From assembly GCA_963854835.1 (NCBI GenBank), contig OY978525.1:108260917-108324916 (forward strand): 64,000 nt of DNA, in the 5' to 3' direction. The notes under the pieces are model-generated. The model searched no databases. It was given only the letters and a program-made list of their open reading frames with translations, and was not told the DNA's origin. The first letter of the stretch is position 1. Each line of letters starts with the position of its first letter. Below, piece after piece: positions 13,021 to 25,023 of the stretch. A program made the translations under genes and the position numbers. The stretch comes from Megamerina dolium (lineage: Eukaryota; Arthropoda; Insecta; Diptera; Megamerinidae).

Positions 13021-14840
13021 GATAATTCAGCCACTTAATAATCCCGTAGATTGTATGTTCAGATGTTCCGATGTCCAGGATGTTCAGAAATGATAAATCG
13101 GATTATTTTATTTGGATTAATCAAATACTTGACTAATCAGAACATTAGTTAATCAGATTATTCGACTAAACGGTCAATCGCACAACTCTAAGTTGAATAG
13201 AAAATGGATCCCAATGAGTCAAATTACAAATGAATTAATATTATTTTCCTACAATTCAATCACAATTAAATATACAACTAAATTTTGTAGTTCAAGTCAA
13301 CTTGAAAAAATACGAGTCATATCTTGCATAAGATATAGAAGCCCTAACTGACTAAGCCCTAACTGACTAAGCCCTAATAATATTGTCATTATAATGCTAA
13401 TGTTGTCATTATTATTTTGTCATTTGATTTCAAAGCTGTATAGCTCACATTGAATTTACAAATTACAAGTAATTTTAATCTAAATTAATATTATCTTGTT
13501 TGTACGATTTTAATCAATCCACTGAGCACTTTTTTTTTAACATATGAGAAGTATAAAACAAATCAAAACCTTGCCTTATGTTATCAAGTATATAACATTT
13601 CCTACTAAGTAATTTTGTGTTAGAAGAAATAACTGAAATGAAATCGAAGAATAGAATTTTTTCTTAATCTTCTTGTCATCGTTTGTTGTCAATTCGTATG
13701 TATTATAAGTAATATGTAAGGTAGCTGCTTCTAAAATGCTGCAATAATATTAGATACTTCAATTGACCGAAAAAGTGAATTTCTTCATGCTTTTGCTTTC
13801 AGTTATTATATCATACATATACCTTTTGTATTTGTATTTCAATATTTTCTCTAATTTTTTTCTTTCATTTCTTGTTTTATTCTTTTTTGTTCATTTCATC
13901 GTTTTACCTTTCAACTCTCAGATGTCTAATGAAAGTGTAAAGTAAATGTTTTTCTAAGCATTCAGAAAGAAGAAGAAGAAGAATAAAATAAAAAAAACAA
14001 CAACAAAGAACATAACACCTTTGTTTGTGTCATCATCATCATTATTATTATTGTATGTATCATCATCATCATCATCATCATCACGAGCATCATATCTTGT
14101 ATCTCATCTAATATGTACTTTTAAGAAGTTCATATAAACGACTAAAGTAATATGAACTGTCACGTATGTCATGTTACGGACATTTGTCAAACGGAGAAAA
14201 ACTTAGGTAGTCAATCGTTTTAGCTGCTTTTTGAAACAATAAACAATTGTCACACACCACACACACACACACACACCAGTATACAAATACACATATGCGT
14301 ATGCATGCGTGGTATGGTATGGGGCTATGGGTCTAGGAATGTGTGACAAACAAAAAGTTGACATTTTATTTGTTTTTTTTTTTGTTTTGGTTTCTTCTTG
14401 TTTTGATCATTGTGTCACCACCATTGTGTATAACGTGAACGTATGTATGATATGTACCTGGTAATGTACTGTGTGAGTGTTTGAGTAAGTGAGTGAGTGA
14501 GTAAGTGTGAGTGTGTAATGAAGTTGAACGTTTTGACTTTTTGTTTGTTTTATTTTTTCCCCATTTCAACTATTTATTATTAATTGCTATTGTTGATTGT
14601 ACAAATTTGTTGAAATATAATACAATTATCGAGGTATTTCAATCGAAATCGAAAAATCGAAGGATAAAACTTTATTAAAGGGATATATTGGCAATTTGAG
14701 CGACTAGAACATATTGAAAACTGCGTATTTCTAAAATATATTACGACGACTTTTGTCTATTAACACTATTAAAAGATTTAACAGCTCCAGCAGACTATTT
14801 TAAAATATCGTCGATTTTAAATTGATTAATAGAAGGTCTA
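13021..14840. other. Non-coding with microsatellites
   Basis: 13080-13190 is rich in GATTAATC/TTAATC words and partly resembles the left edge of the window. 13341-13378 holds about 2.5 copies of a 16-bp unit (GCCCTAACTGACTAA). An ATC repeat lies at 14031-14083, a CA repeat at 14251-14276, and a GTGA-type repeat near 14480-14515. No gene. Confidence 0.6.
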
Positions 14841-15798
14841 GTAAAAATAAATCCATTATTGTTGCATTAAATTAAAGGTTTTATTTAGCATAGTTAGAAT
14901 GATCCGCTTTAGTTCAAATATGCATCATTTTGTTCGATAACTTATTGCCATTTTGAAAGTAATTTCTTAATGTTACTCTCATAGAAACCCTCGTCCCTCG
15001 TTGGCAAAAAACTGAGACAGTCAATTTTCACAAGCTTCCCTTGAGGCGAATTTTTCACCAGCAAAATCATTCGCCATCGACAGGAACAGGTAGTAATCAC
15101 TTGTTGTCAGGTCCGGACTATAAGGTGGATGCATAAGAACCTTTCAATCAAGCACCCGGAGCTTCTATCGAGTCACTATGTCGATGTGTGTGACCTGGCG
15201 TTGTCCTGATGGAATACAATTCCTCTCCTATTGGCCAAAACTGGCCGCTTCTGGGCGATTGCTTTCTTCAGACGATCCAATTGTTGACAGTACAGGTCCG
15301 AATTAAGAGTTTGGCTGTAGGGGAGCAGCTCATAGTAAATGATTCCCTGCCAATCCCACCAAATACATAGCAAACAGTGCTTACATGACGGTCAGACTCG
15401 ACGATTTCCATTATTTTATCGATTTTTTTGACAATTGGTCTTCCAGAGCGTGGTGCATCTTTGACATCAAAATTACCGGAAACCAAAATTGCACGTGATT
15501 GGCTGTTTCAGTATCAGGACCATAAACACTAGTCACATTTTCAGCCGTCTGGTTTACATTTTCGCCTTTATCGAAGAAAAACTGTCAAATATGGCGTATT
15601 TTCTCTTTACTGGTGTCCATCTTTGACACGTACTCAAACAATACTGAGTCAAGCAATCACAAAACTGCGTGAAAAGTTTATTTAGTACGTAACCCTATCT
15701 TTCTAATGCCATCTAGCTAGTAACCCGATCGCACTTATAGAACACGAGATAAAGATTACTAAAGCAATCTATTGAAAAAATAATGGATTTCTTTTTAC
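14841..15798 (-). mobile_element. Second mariner, internally deleted, with terminal repeats
   Basis: About 958 bp. The left end (GTAAAAATAAATCCATTATT, from 14841) and the right end (ending 15798) are inverted repeats over ~26 bases with a few mismatches. Both abut TA (14839-14840, 15799-15800). The interior codes for a minus-strand transposase of a different lineage from the 1839 element. Confidence 0.87.
14890..15620 (-). pseudogene. mariner transposase lacking its central part
   Basis: Start is the ATG at 15620 (MDTSKEKIRHI then a stop). The first HTH region FFFDKGENVNQTAENV is readable, followed after a frameshift by GNFDVKDAPRSGRPI. The coding then jumps, near 15365-15385, from SDRHVST to MLCIWWDWQGIIYYELLPYS. 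That jump deletes the second HTH and the first catalytic Asp (GDEKW region). The second catalytic Asp is present in VFHQDNARSHTST, followed by a stop. The C-terminus is degraded. Non-functional. Confidence 0.85.
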
Positions 15799-15800
15799 TA

Positions 15801-18040
15801 CACCTTACACTTGAAACGCCAACTTCTCGAGCATCAGCGCAATTTGCAATCAAACGAACCATTACGAACGATGCAAATATTTTTAAAACTTTGCTATTTT
15901 ATGTTTGATTTGATTTAGATTGCACATTTTTTTTCTTCACATCTTTTTAGGCGCATAAATCATAATGAACGTAATGTACTCATTTACCATTGCCTACGCA
16001 CACAATGCGTACATTGACCTACTAAATATAAATGATCATAAATATTGTGAATATAAATTGTTGTTGTTGTTAAAAAGTTTTTGTTTTCTTTAAAAAAAAG
16101 CGCCCTTAAATTATTAACTAATTATATTAGGTTACGCCGTCATATATAAACTATATGGTTTGGTATACCTGAAATTATCTTATCTGTGAAATTTTGTAGG
16201 TACCACCCTTAAATTTGTATGTAAAATAATTTACTAAATGTCAAAAGTAAAAGAGAAAATACATAAATATATTTTCAATGAAGAAATAAATAAAAAAATG
16301 AAAGTAGGAAAAAAGAAAAAAAATATTATTACATAAATTATTACATTTTTGGTAGTCTATAAAATATATAATTTCTTGTAATATTTACTCGCATTTTGGC
16401 ACATTAATTTCATTGTGCCTACATTTTCAAACACACACACACACACACATACATACATATATATACACTTAATAATCATTTTAATGCCCTTAATTTCTGA
16501 GACAAATGCAATAAATATTTTAAAATATTTGCTGCAATTATCGTACAAATTAAATGCCTTTTCCTTGTATTTGTATATGTGTGCGTGTGTGTGTATATAT
16601 GTAAATGGGTCTGTGAAAGCGATGGTCTGTAAAACAGATAGAATCTATACTATTTATGAATGTGTGTGTGTGTGTGTGTGTGTGCGTGTGTGTGCTCATG
16701 TGTATTGTTACGAGTGGGTAGCCAAGCAACAAGCCAAAGCACAATGCGTTTGCAATGTTAAAGGATGACTAAGGATGGCAGGTCATATTATTCAATGTAG
16801 TATGAAGAGCAAAGACATAACAAATAGTATGAACATAATTGTAGTGGGAATAGCTATAATAGAAGCTGTAAAAGCAGACCTACTGCTTTATAAAAATATC
16901 AGAAATGTAACCCACTTTTGCTGTCGCTTTCAAAAGTCAACAGCAATAATTTTAATTTTATTGAGTTGGCAATCGCACTGAAGAAGAATATTATACATAA
17001 TATAGGCATACACACTAATATTGAAATATTTCTAGAAATTTACAAAAAAGACATTAAAAAATTATATGTATGTATATGTGTGTGTGTGTAGGCATGTGAT
17101 ATATATTATAATAATTTAGCGATAATAAAAAAAGTTATTGTTCTTTACCATAAATTGTTTATGAAGCAAGAGAAAAGTGTATATATGAAGTTAATGTTAT
17201 TAATTTTTTTCCGATAATTTATATTTTAATAAGAAAATTACTTGCGTAATTGGCTGCTATTTGAGTAAATAAATATTGATAGATCATATTTACCTACATA
17301 AATATATTGGTTTGTTTGAAAAGTCGTAGCTCATATTTATGGTAATTTTCATTATTCATTTCTTAAGATTTAGAACCAAAGACAATCGATGATATATTTG
17401 CTATAACTATGCATGATATTTTCAATCAACCACTAGTTTGATCAGAATCGAAAGACCTGACCATTCAAGTAATTTATCAACAAATGAAACGAGTCAAGAC
17501 TTTCCTTCAAGGCTGCAGCAAAATTTTTAAGAGTACCCAAATTTGAGGCTCGAATTAAAGTGGGAAAGCATTATGTCTTTGCAGTTGATGACTTCTGGCT
17601 GTATTTTTGCATAGTAATATACCTAAAAGAGGCTCGGTTCCTTTCGAATATGAGGAAGCACATATTTTTAAATGCATTCTATACTGTCGTCTATCAATAT
17701 TTCTATAATTTAGTTTTTCAAGTTAAAAGTTCATTGAATTGCTTATTCACATCATAGCATCCATTCTAATAAAACTATTCACGTCGCTTTTTTAATGGTG
17801 TCCCAAAAATTGTTTTTTCAGGATTATGAAATGAAATGAAATGGATCCGTATAGTAAAAATCTCCAAATCTTTTTGCATTTTCAGGCCAAATTTTTTTGG
17901 GTGCCCATATTAAATATGCAATCTTTTGGCTGTGTGTTTTTAGAATAAGTCGAAAAAAGGGTTAACATTCATATCACAGCGAAATATGTAGTTTGGATGC
18001 ATACAGTAAAATTTCACGAGCAATAATTTTGTAAAACATT
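15801..18040. other. AT-rich spacer with CA/GT microsatellites
   Basis: CA repeat at 16431-16449, GT repeat at 16663-16694 and a short GT repeat near 17072-17092. Open frames at 16415-16768 arise from the dinucleotide repeats. No gene or transposon protein is recognised; 17320-17760 has balanced composition but matches nothing I know. Confidence 0.6.
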
Positions 18041-18133
18041 TTAACCCGTTAGGTCTCTCACAAACGGGTCGTTTTGACCCAATTTTTGAAAAGTCTTTAT
18101 AAAATAACATTTGGGTGGTCGCTAGAGGGTTAA
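18041..18133. repeat. TTAA-bounded core of a dispersed inverted-repeat family
   Basis: Begins TTAACCCGTTAGG (18041) and ends CGCTAGAGGGTTAA (18133), giving imperfect inverted ends with TTAA at both borders, as in piggyBac-type short elements. The flanks, to about 17990 and 18190, are themselves roughly inverted (GTTAAAATGTT... and GTTAACATGTT...). They match the flanks of the 46851-46935 copy, so the repeat is larger than the core. Confidence 0.6.
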
Positions 18134-19610
18134 CATGTTCTAAAAAATTATTTGGCGGAAAATTTCACTAGGTGTATTCTCAGACAAAATCTGTATATAA
18201 TGAATGTAAAAGTCCATAGAAAATAAATAAACAAATATTACTCCTTGAGATATGCTACATTTTAATGCATTCTTTTATATTTTCTTCATAAATACTTATA
18301 ACTCTAGCACTTTTCGAGTGTGATGTTTCGGCGTTTGACGACATGAGTATCACAATCATCGCTATTATCAGAATCTGAGCCATACATAATGTTCACATGT
18401 GATTCCACTGCTGACCATACTGCACTCTCTTCAAATCCACATTTTATTTTCGTTGTGCCTCAGGGAAATTTCCTTCAAACGTATCTGTTTTAGTGAGAGT
18501 TTTAAATTTAGATTTTCAATTAAATCATTTTCCAACAAATTGGCAATATTTTATGATTTTGAGTAATGGGAAAATAGGCTTTTCCGTGGTTGCATTTTTG
18601 CATTATTAGTTGATGAGAACATTTTGAGTTATGAAATGTTCATTTTCATGTGGCTAAGAATTTGCAAATTTTTTTGTTTAATTTAATCTTATTTTATTTT
18701 ATTTATTTATTTATTTTAATTTTGTTTAATTTAGAATATTTTATTTAGAATAAGTAAAAAAAACACTTAATATATTATTTGTAAAATAAATATACATTTT
18801 TTTATTTGCAATTTTTTCTAATTCTTAATGAATTTTTAAATATTATATAATTTCAGAACTAACGCTTAGGAATCGAGGGTTTGCCAAAAATCTAATAATA
18901 GAAAAAATTGGTAAACCTAGTGGATGCATATCCGAAGGCATGTAAATGGATATTTATGATTGACAGTCAAACACATATACAGAGGCAGCACCAAAGAGAA
19001 CCAAAATAATGGCCAACAGAGAACAGAAAGTAAACTACTCTATATGTATGCATGTGTTGGATTAAAACACGTTCAATATATGCACACTCACAATAAATCA
19101 AAAATGCAAATTTACACGAAAACCTATGGCAACGCACACACATGCACATTCTGACTTACAAATAAGCATTTTGTAACAAGCATCACAATACTCATAAAGA
19201 TGAGATGCCAATTCAACGTATGTGAGTGTGTGTGTGTATGATATTTGAGCATTAAGGGCATTTGTTTTTGTAATAAGACCAATGAAAGTGCTTACATGCA
19301 TAAATACATTCATGTAACATATTAACACATACCTACATACATATCAATGTAGCATTCAGAGAAGAAATTATTGAAACACTATACGTTCCAATGCTCTATA
19401 CATTCCATTCGATTTCATTCTGGATGCAACATATAAACCTGCCAGTACACGAGTATATGCATAAATATGAATACTTTAAATTTCATTATTAATTTTAATT
19501 TAATTAATTTAATTTTAATATTTATATTTTGCAGATATGAAGTTAAATTTTATTAAAAATAAATAAATAAAAGTGTGTACTTATTTTTGATCTTCTAAAA
19601 AAACTTTCAT
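18134..19610. other. AT-rich spacer
   Basis: No gene called. On the minus strand near 18330-18440 a short acidic stretch (YGSDSDNSDDCDT, then KRR) recalls the acidic N-termini of piggyBac transposases. It is too short to assert. TTTA-rich low complexity lies at 18690-18860. Short CA/GT patches occur at 19130-19240. Confidence 0.5.
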
Positions 19611-19614
19611 TTAA

Positions 19615-20352
19615 CCCTTTGTTCCCGGAGGTGTCTATATTTTAAAATATTTTTATAAAACATTCAAATTTGGATAAAATCTGTTTTATTAATATTGAAT
19701 TTGAATTAAAAAAATTTTAACTTTTTAAATCTTTTATTCATGTTTTTAGAAATAGGAAGTAAGAAACTAAGAAAAAATAAAGAAAATAGATTATAATATT
19801 TTAAAAAATTTATTTTTATCAAACGATTTATTGTCTAGCCGCTTTAAAAATGCTAGTCCGTACTCACTTATGCGTAAGTCAGATTGCACTTGCTGTAAAT
19901 TTTTGTCATCTAGCAGACCAGTGGGTTGCATTTTTTCTTCCTTTCCGAGAAGTTCAGAAGTTCAGAGTAAATCATATCTTGTTGCAAATCTTTTTGAAGT
20001 TGTATTGACTTGAAAATATTTGGAAAAAAAAGCCAATGTCCTTTTCCTACTACCGTCTTGGAAAGGTCCTTTACTTCACGTAAGCCAAGACCTTCTTCTG
20101 TACCTGTCGTAGTTTTCTTGGTGTAGATCTGAAACTGGAATACATATCCTTTGTCGTCAACTCTGATCAAAACTTGGTATCCTCGTTTTATAGATTTCAG
20201 CATATATTGTCGAAACCAGCTCCGACCCTTGAATTTTGTTATTGATTCATCTTCAGATTGGAATTTAGATGGCTTCAGTGACGATAAAAATATTTCGCCG
20301 ATAGCTTCTTTATGAGGGGGCGCAACTTATAAAGCCACTTGGAAGCAAAGGT
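19615..20352 (-). mobile_element. piggyBac-type element, internally deleted
   Basis: TTAA occurs at both borders (19611-19614 and 20353-20356). Just inside, the left end reads CCCTTTGTTCCC and the right end, reverse-complemented, reads ACCTTTGCTTCC: imperfect inverted ends. The interior carries a minus-strand piece of a piggyBac transposase. At ~740 bp it is far below the ~2.4 kb of autonomous piggyBacs. TTAA target choice and the protein homology agree with each other. Confidence 0.78.
19810..20340 (-). pseudogene. piggyBac transposase fragment (DDE catalytic core region)
   Basis: Reading minus, the fragment contains the core piggyBac signatures in order: SDESITKFKGRSWFRQYM, then IKRGYQVLIRVDDKGYVFQF, QIYTKKTTTGTEEGLG, REVKDLSKTVVGKGHW with LFFPNIFKS, and after a frameshift in an A run near 19930, LLDDKNLQQVQSDLRISEYG with AFLKRLDN. 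In the family this is the central DDE domain, including the KFKGR and GKGH..F.DN.F motifs; here the usual FDNYF reads FPNIF, so a conserved Asp is replaced by Pro. N- and C-terminal parts, including the cysteine-rich domain, are absent. Dead. Confidence 0.88.
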
Positions 20353-20356
20353 TTAA

Positions 20357-20607
20357 CTACAGTACTTGAGAATATTACCTGATACCTACCTAATCTTCAA
20401 ATTCGAATATTTGAGTATAAAAATATTACAAATCTAGACATACTAAGTAATTTTAAAAAACATTAACATTAAAAATTATAAGAAAAAAATATCGAAATAA
20501 AATTACAGAAAGTTGATTTTAAATGCATTTTTTAATTTTTGTTATTTTTACTCTTGTCTTTCAAATGATGATGATCAAGTAAGTATAGAAAATCAAATAA
20601 ATTCAAA
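20357..20607. other. Short AT-rich spacer
   Basis: Nothing recognised between the piggyBac remnant and the SINE. Confidence 0.6.
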
Positions 20608-20964
20608 AAAAAATAAATATGTGACACCTAAAGTACCGAAGGGCTCTTTGGCAGGGTTTCTCTTCCATTACTGTTGTGCGTGTAAAATTTTGGACAGTGT
20701 TAGAAGAGACCTACTTATTTTATCCGATTCCGAACGGTAGAATCATTGTGACATCACTTTTTCAAGCTTTGTCACAGAGTTCTTTAAGAAGCTTTATCAT
20801 GGCAAATTGTTACTGCCGGAAGAATTGTCAATTGCTTGTCCACAGGTGGGTACCGTTCGAAAGAAAAATCTTTTCGATATTAAATTTATTATGCTTCAGC
20901 CGGGGATTGAACCCACGACCTACAGATCAGAAGGCCAATACACTAACCACTGAGTTACGATACC
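20608..20964 (-). mobile_element. tRNA-derived SINE, copy 1 (minus)
   Basis: Read on the minus strand from 20964, it starts with a tRNA-like head: GGTATCGTAACTCAGTGG (box A type), then the anticodon-arm region and GGGTTCAATCCCCGGC (box B type). A ~250-bp body follows (AAATTTAATATCGAAAAGAT, TACCGTTCGAA.., GTGACATCA, GGACAGTGTTAGAAG..), and it ends in a T-rich tail. Candidate target duplication AAATTCAAA at 20599-20607 and 20968-20976. Pol III internal-promoter structure is inferred from the boxes. Confidence 0.85.
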
Positions 20965-20976
20965 AAAAAATTCAAA

Positions 20977-23156
20977 TAATTATATTAAATGACAATCAAA
21001 TCTAAATGAAACATTTTAACAATTAGCCACGATTATAACGAAACTTAGATATTTTAGTTTCCTTTAGAATATCTAAACACTTGCGTACTCAAAGTCTGAA
21101 AAAAATTCTCCTATAATCATATATTTGTATGAGGGAGAGTTCCGTTCCTATGCCACTTATGCTTAAATATATCAATACATTAGATAATATAGCAATTTGC
21201 TAAGTGTGATTAATAGAAATAATCAAAATATATGATATAATAACGGAGGACATTGTCAAATTTTAAAGCCGCGACTACAGAACTAATACACTGTAGTCTA
21301 CAGCACTTTAACATCGTTCACTCTTAGAATGTTACTCTACAGAGTATGATTCTAAAAAACTCTGTACACAACATAATCTCTACATTAAAATGTTATATGA
21401 AGGAAATTATTATGATTACCCGCTATAATGATTGTAATTTGACTAAATATGAACATTTTCGATAAATATAATGAAGCCATTTCAGAATAAAAAATGTAAA
21501 ATTTTCAAATTTATTTTATACAAAAAAAAAAAATGCTTAAATTGAAACATAAAATCAGTGAATCACTGAAAGTTGAAATGGCAAAAAAAAAAAAATCAAC
21601 TTCTTCGATGCTATGAAATAAAAATAAAAATAAAAAAATCTCACTTACATATCGTATATCTGTATGCAAATCAACATCCACATTCTGTTGGTGTACGTAT
21701 GTATGTAGTAGGTGTATTTCATAGCATCTGTCAATCTTCCCCCAAAATCTCTATCGTATATTTGCCAACACTAATGGTGACATTTTTATTTTTTTTTTTT
21801 CTTATTGCATTTGACACACAAGTACGTCGTATCTCTCTCATCTAACTGCTTGTCGCCGCCATAGCTGATAGTAGTTGACGTTTCTTTTCTTTTTTTTCCT
21901 TTTTTTATGATAATATTTAACCGCAGGTGCAGTTAAAACAGAAACATTACTTTTTTCTAACATATGGATAGTATCTCACATAATAAATACATTTATCAGT
22001 CTGGAATGTGAATGATTGAATGGCATTATGCATTTCTGTTCTCACATTTATTCGTCTATTTTTTGTTTTTGTACTATTAAATGCAATCTTAAGGTTCAAT
22101 GCAAACTAGTCAAGTGTAATTGAAGGTCATTTAAGTTGAAAAGGGAAGTACGATTTCATTTTATTCTATTTATTTTTTCCCATTCTAAGCAAAATGTCAA
22201 TAGCAGTAAAATTATTTTATATAATAGAATGCAAAAAGGGTGGGATTTCAATAGAAAATATGATGATTATGAGGTGTATACGATAGAATTTCCATTTTGC
22301 AAAAGAAAGAAATTGAAACTAAGTGAATTTAAGATGGTAGAAGGTTCAAGTTTATCTAAACTTGATGGGAATAAGATTTTACTAAGGGATACATATATTT
22401 TCACCATATGGAAGACAGTGTCTCTATATAGTACTTGAGTCCTATAGATCATAAATCAATAAAAAATTTATTTTTCAATGAAAAAAAAAAAATCACATTT
22501 AAAATAAACCAGATGCTATATCATTTATGTACCAAAATTACGATAATTATGTCATAGCTATTGATTCACAGCATGGTTTTGTAAAGGAATTTACATAACG
22601 CTAACCTCAACGATTTTAATACTATTTTAAATATATTGTTCGATAAAATTAAACAAACAAGCATAAAATTATTTAATTTAATACAATCTATGTATATTGA
22701 AATTTACTTTAATTTGACTACTTATATTTGAAAATTTTCAAAGAAACGCACTTCTCTATTTTGATCCTGAACAAGTTGCACAATTTAATTAATTTTAAAT
22801 ATTTTTGATGCACAGTGTTGATGCGAAATATTGTAAAATTTATTAGTTGCTTCATTTTTACCAATATCATTTATACTAAATTTTTGAAAAATTTTTCAAA
22901 ATTCACGTTGCTGAAAGTCATTCAGTGGCTTCCGCAGTGAGGAATTACACTCATTTTAATAGTTAAGTCAATGCATTTCATATTTTAATGATATTCTTAG
23001 AGTCTGACAAGCTTTTAAAATTTGTGCTATATTTAAATAAAATTTAGATGAAAAGTTTTCAATTTTTTTTTTTTGACACAAATGAGTCATTATTTTATAA
23101 ATCACAAGAATTTGGCAAAAAAAAAAAATTTGAAATTTTTAAATCGCCCGAAAAAA
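20977..23156. other. AT-rich non-coding
   Basis: No supported gene. The 100-codon open frame at 22136-22438 has no recognisable motif. Several A and T runs are present. Nothing recognised. Confidence 0.6.
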
Positions 23157-23715
23157 ATTTTATTTTTATTCTTTACATAAAATAACTTTACACGTTTATC
23201 GAAATTTCTCTCGGAAAAATTTTTTAACGGAATACCTTTAGGTCAAAATTTTGAAAAATTGCAAAATTTTGTCAATTCGTTCTGCATCCGTTGGATAGAT
23301 AATTTCATATACTTTATCCTTTCATATATTATAATTTTTTGCGATTTTAAATAAATGTATAAAAAATTAAATGAAAATTTCAAACGACCTTTTCAGAGTT
23401 TATCGGACTATCCTCAGAGGTAAATGATTTTTTTGACAGCATCAATGCATGCGCCATACAATTTTTCAAAATACATAATTGTCAAAAAAAAATGTAGCGA
23501 TTTTTTTTTAGATTTCATATACATTTTTCTTTACCGACTGTTTTAAGGAATTAGTGGAAACAAAGCAATCAGACCAGTAGTAGATCCCGAGATATTGCGA
23601 TTTAAGGAACATTTTTCATTTTTCAAAATTTTGATCTTACAGTATTCTGTAAGAAAAATGTTCTGAGAGAAATTCCAATACAAGTGTAATGTTATTTTAT
23701 GTAAATAAAATTGTA
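23157..23715. repeat. Long inverted repeat (foldback) with ~100-bp arms
   Basis: The left arm (about 23157-23265) and the reverse complement of the right arm (about 23610-23715) share TTTACATAAAATAAC, CGAAATTTCTCTC/GGAATTTCTCTC, and TCAAAATTTTGAAAAAT in the same order. The spacer is about 340 bp, AT-rich and non-coding. This layout fits a non-autonomous foldback or MITE-like element. Clear termini and target duplication were not identified. Confidence 0.65.
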
Positions 23716-24727
23716 ACATATTTTAGGGCGAATATGGACATTAAATTCTGAAATTTGTGCAATTTGTAAAAGAATGACCCAAATAGAAAAATAATAACTC
23801 ATACGTACAGCAACAGTTGGAATAAGGTTATCAAACAAATAATTGCCATTATAATTATCATTAGCAAAATATAAATAAATTATAACATATTAGTATTTAT
23901 TAATTTTCGAGTTTTATTTCAATTTCTATTTCAAATTTTACAACTTGTCTTCCACACTTTCTAGCATACATATAAAATTGTACACTACGAGTATGAATAT
24001 TATGTGTATTATGTGTGTATCAATTAAAACTTGCTGAAAAAATAGTTACAACATCCAGATATAATAATAATAATGATTGTAAAAGAAAAAAAATATATAT
24101 TATTTCTGTTATGATTATGATTAGTGTTGATTTTCAAAATGTAAAACATGTGTGGTATTGTACAATATACGAGTATAAACGAAACAATAGTAATTTCTAT
24201 GCACCCAGCAAACCAAAATTTCGAGCATATAATATGTAGTATATCGTAATGATTGTATTGTGAAAATTTATTTCATCTAATTTCGAAATATTTGCAATTT
24301 AGTGACTATTAATTCTAAGAGATTTTATATTGTAGAAGAGATCTGTCTGACGTAGTTGCTTTTGTTCGTTCACAAATGCATACTCTATAATAAATATGAA
24401 ACCAAGAGAACTAAGAGAATTAAAGAAGATGCTGAAGTCTATATTTTCTTTCATTTTAAAGCCATACTCTTAAAATTGTACCAATTAAATGGATTGATAC
24501 TCTGACCACCAATGATTAAGGTCGCTGATGCTCTTTGATGTTATCAAATCTATACCTCTGTACAGGTTTTAATCTATAGAAGTATATTAGGACCTGTTAG
24601 ACCTATATCATCCTTTTGTAGAATTTATACCAAGACTATTTTCTCGCAAAAATACACTTAAATTGTATTATGCTTTATATGACTTAACGAACAAACGTCA
24701 CAACTTTTGATATGATGAGATAACATA
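23716..24727. other. AT-rich spacer
   Basis: No gene or element recognised. Confidence 0.6.
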
Positions 24728-25021
24728 CCACCTTGATCAAAAAGTTCCCGGATTAATAACCGTGTGGTGCTCCCATCGTTCCAATTTGAGTTCTGTTTTT
24801 TTTTTTTTCGTTAAGTTGGTACAACTGTTGTTGATATTCCCTCTAAATCTTAGCGTTTTAGCTTGAGATTTGCAAAAGTTACGTAGCCATGAGTAGTTAG
24901 AGGGAATATCAACAACAGATGTACCAACTTAAAATAAATAAAAAAAAAAAAAACAGAACTCAAATTGGAACGATAGGAGCGCCACACTGTGGTTATTCCG
25001 GGAACTTTTTGATCAAGGTGG
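24728..25021. mobile_element. Foldback MITE of Tc1/mariner type, 294 bp
   Basis: The ends are exact inverses, CCACCTTGATCAAAAAGTTC at the left and its reverse complement at the right, each next to TA (24726-24727, 25022-25023). The inverted arms are ~120 bp long and share further blocks: CATCGTTCCAATTTGAGTTC or its close variant, an internal T run, and GTTGTTGATATTCCCTCTAA. Only ~50 nt of unpaired loop remain (about 24850-24895). A transcript would fold into a long hairpin. It has no coding capacity and would depend on a transposase supplied elsewhere. Confidence 0.93.
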
Positions 25022-25023
25022 TA

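Noticed and set aside
13341..13378. Short direct repeats as a CRISPR or telomere-like array
   Set aside because: Only 2.5 adjacent 16-bp copies with no spacers; a local duplication in eukaryotic DNA.
16415..16768. 117-codon open frame
   Set aside because: Built largely from CA and GT dinucleotide repeats (HTHTH, CVCVC).
18330..18440. Acidic YGSDSDNSDD peptide on the minus strand as a piggyBac N-terminus
   Set aside because: Only a short acidic stretch, in the wrong position relative to the 19615-20352 core; composition alone is not evidence.
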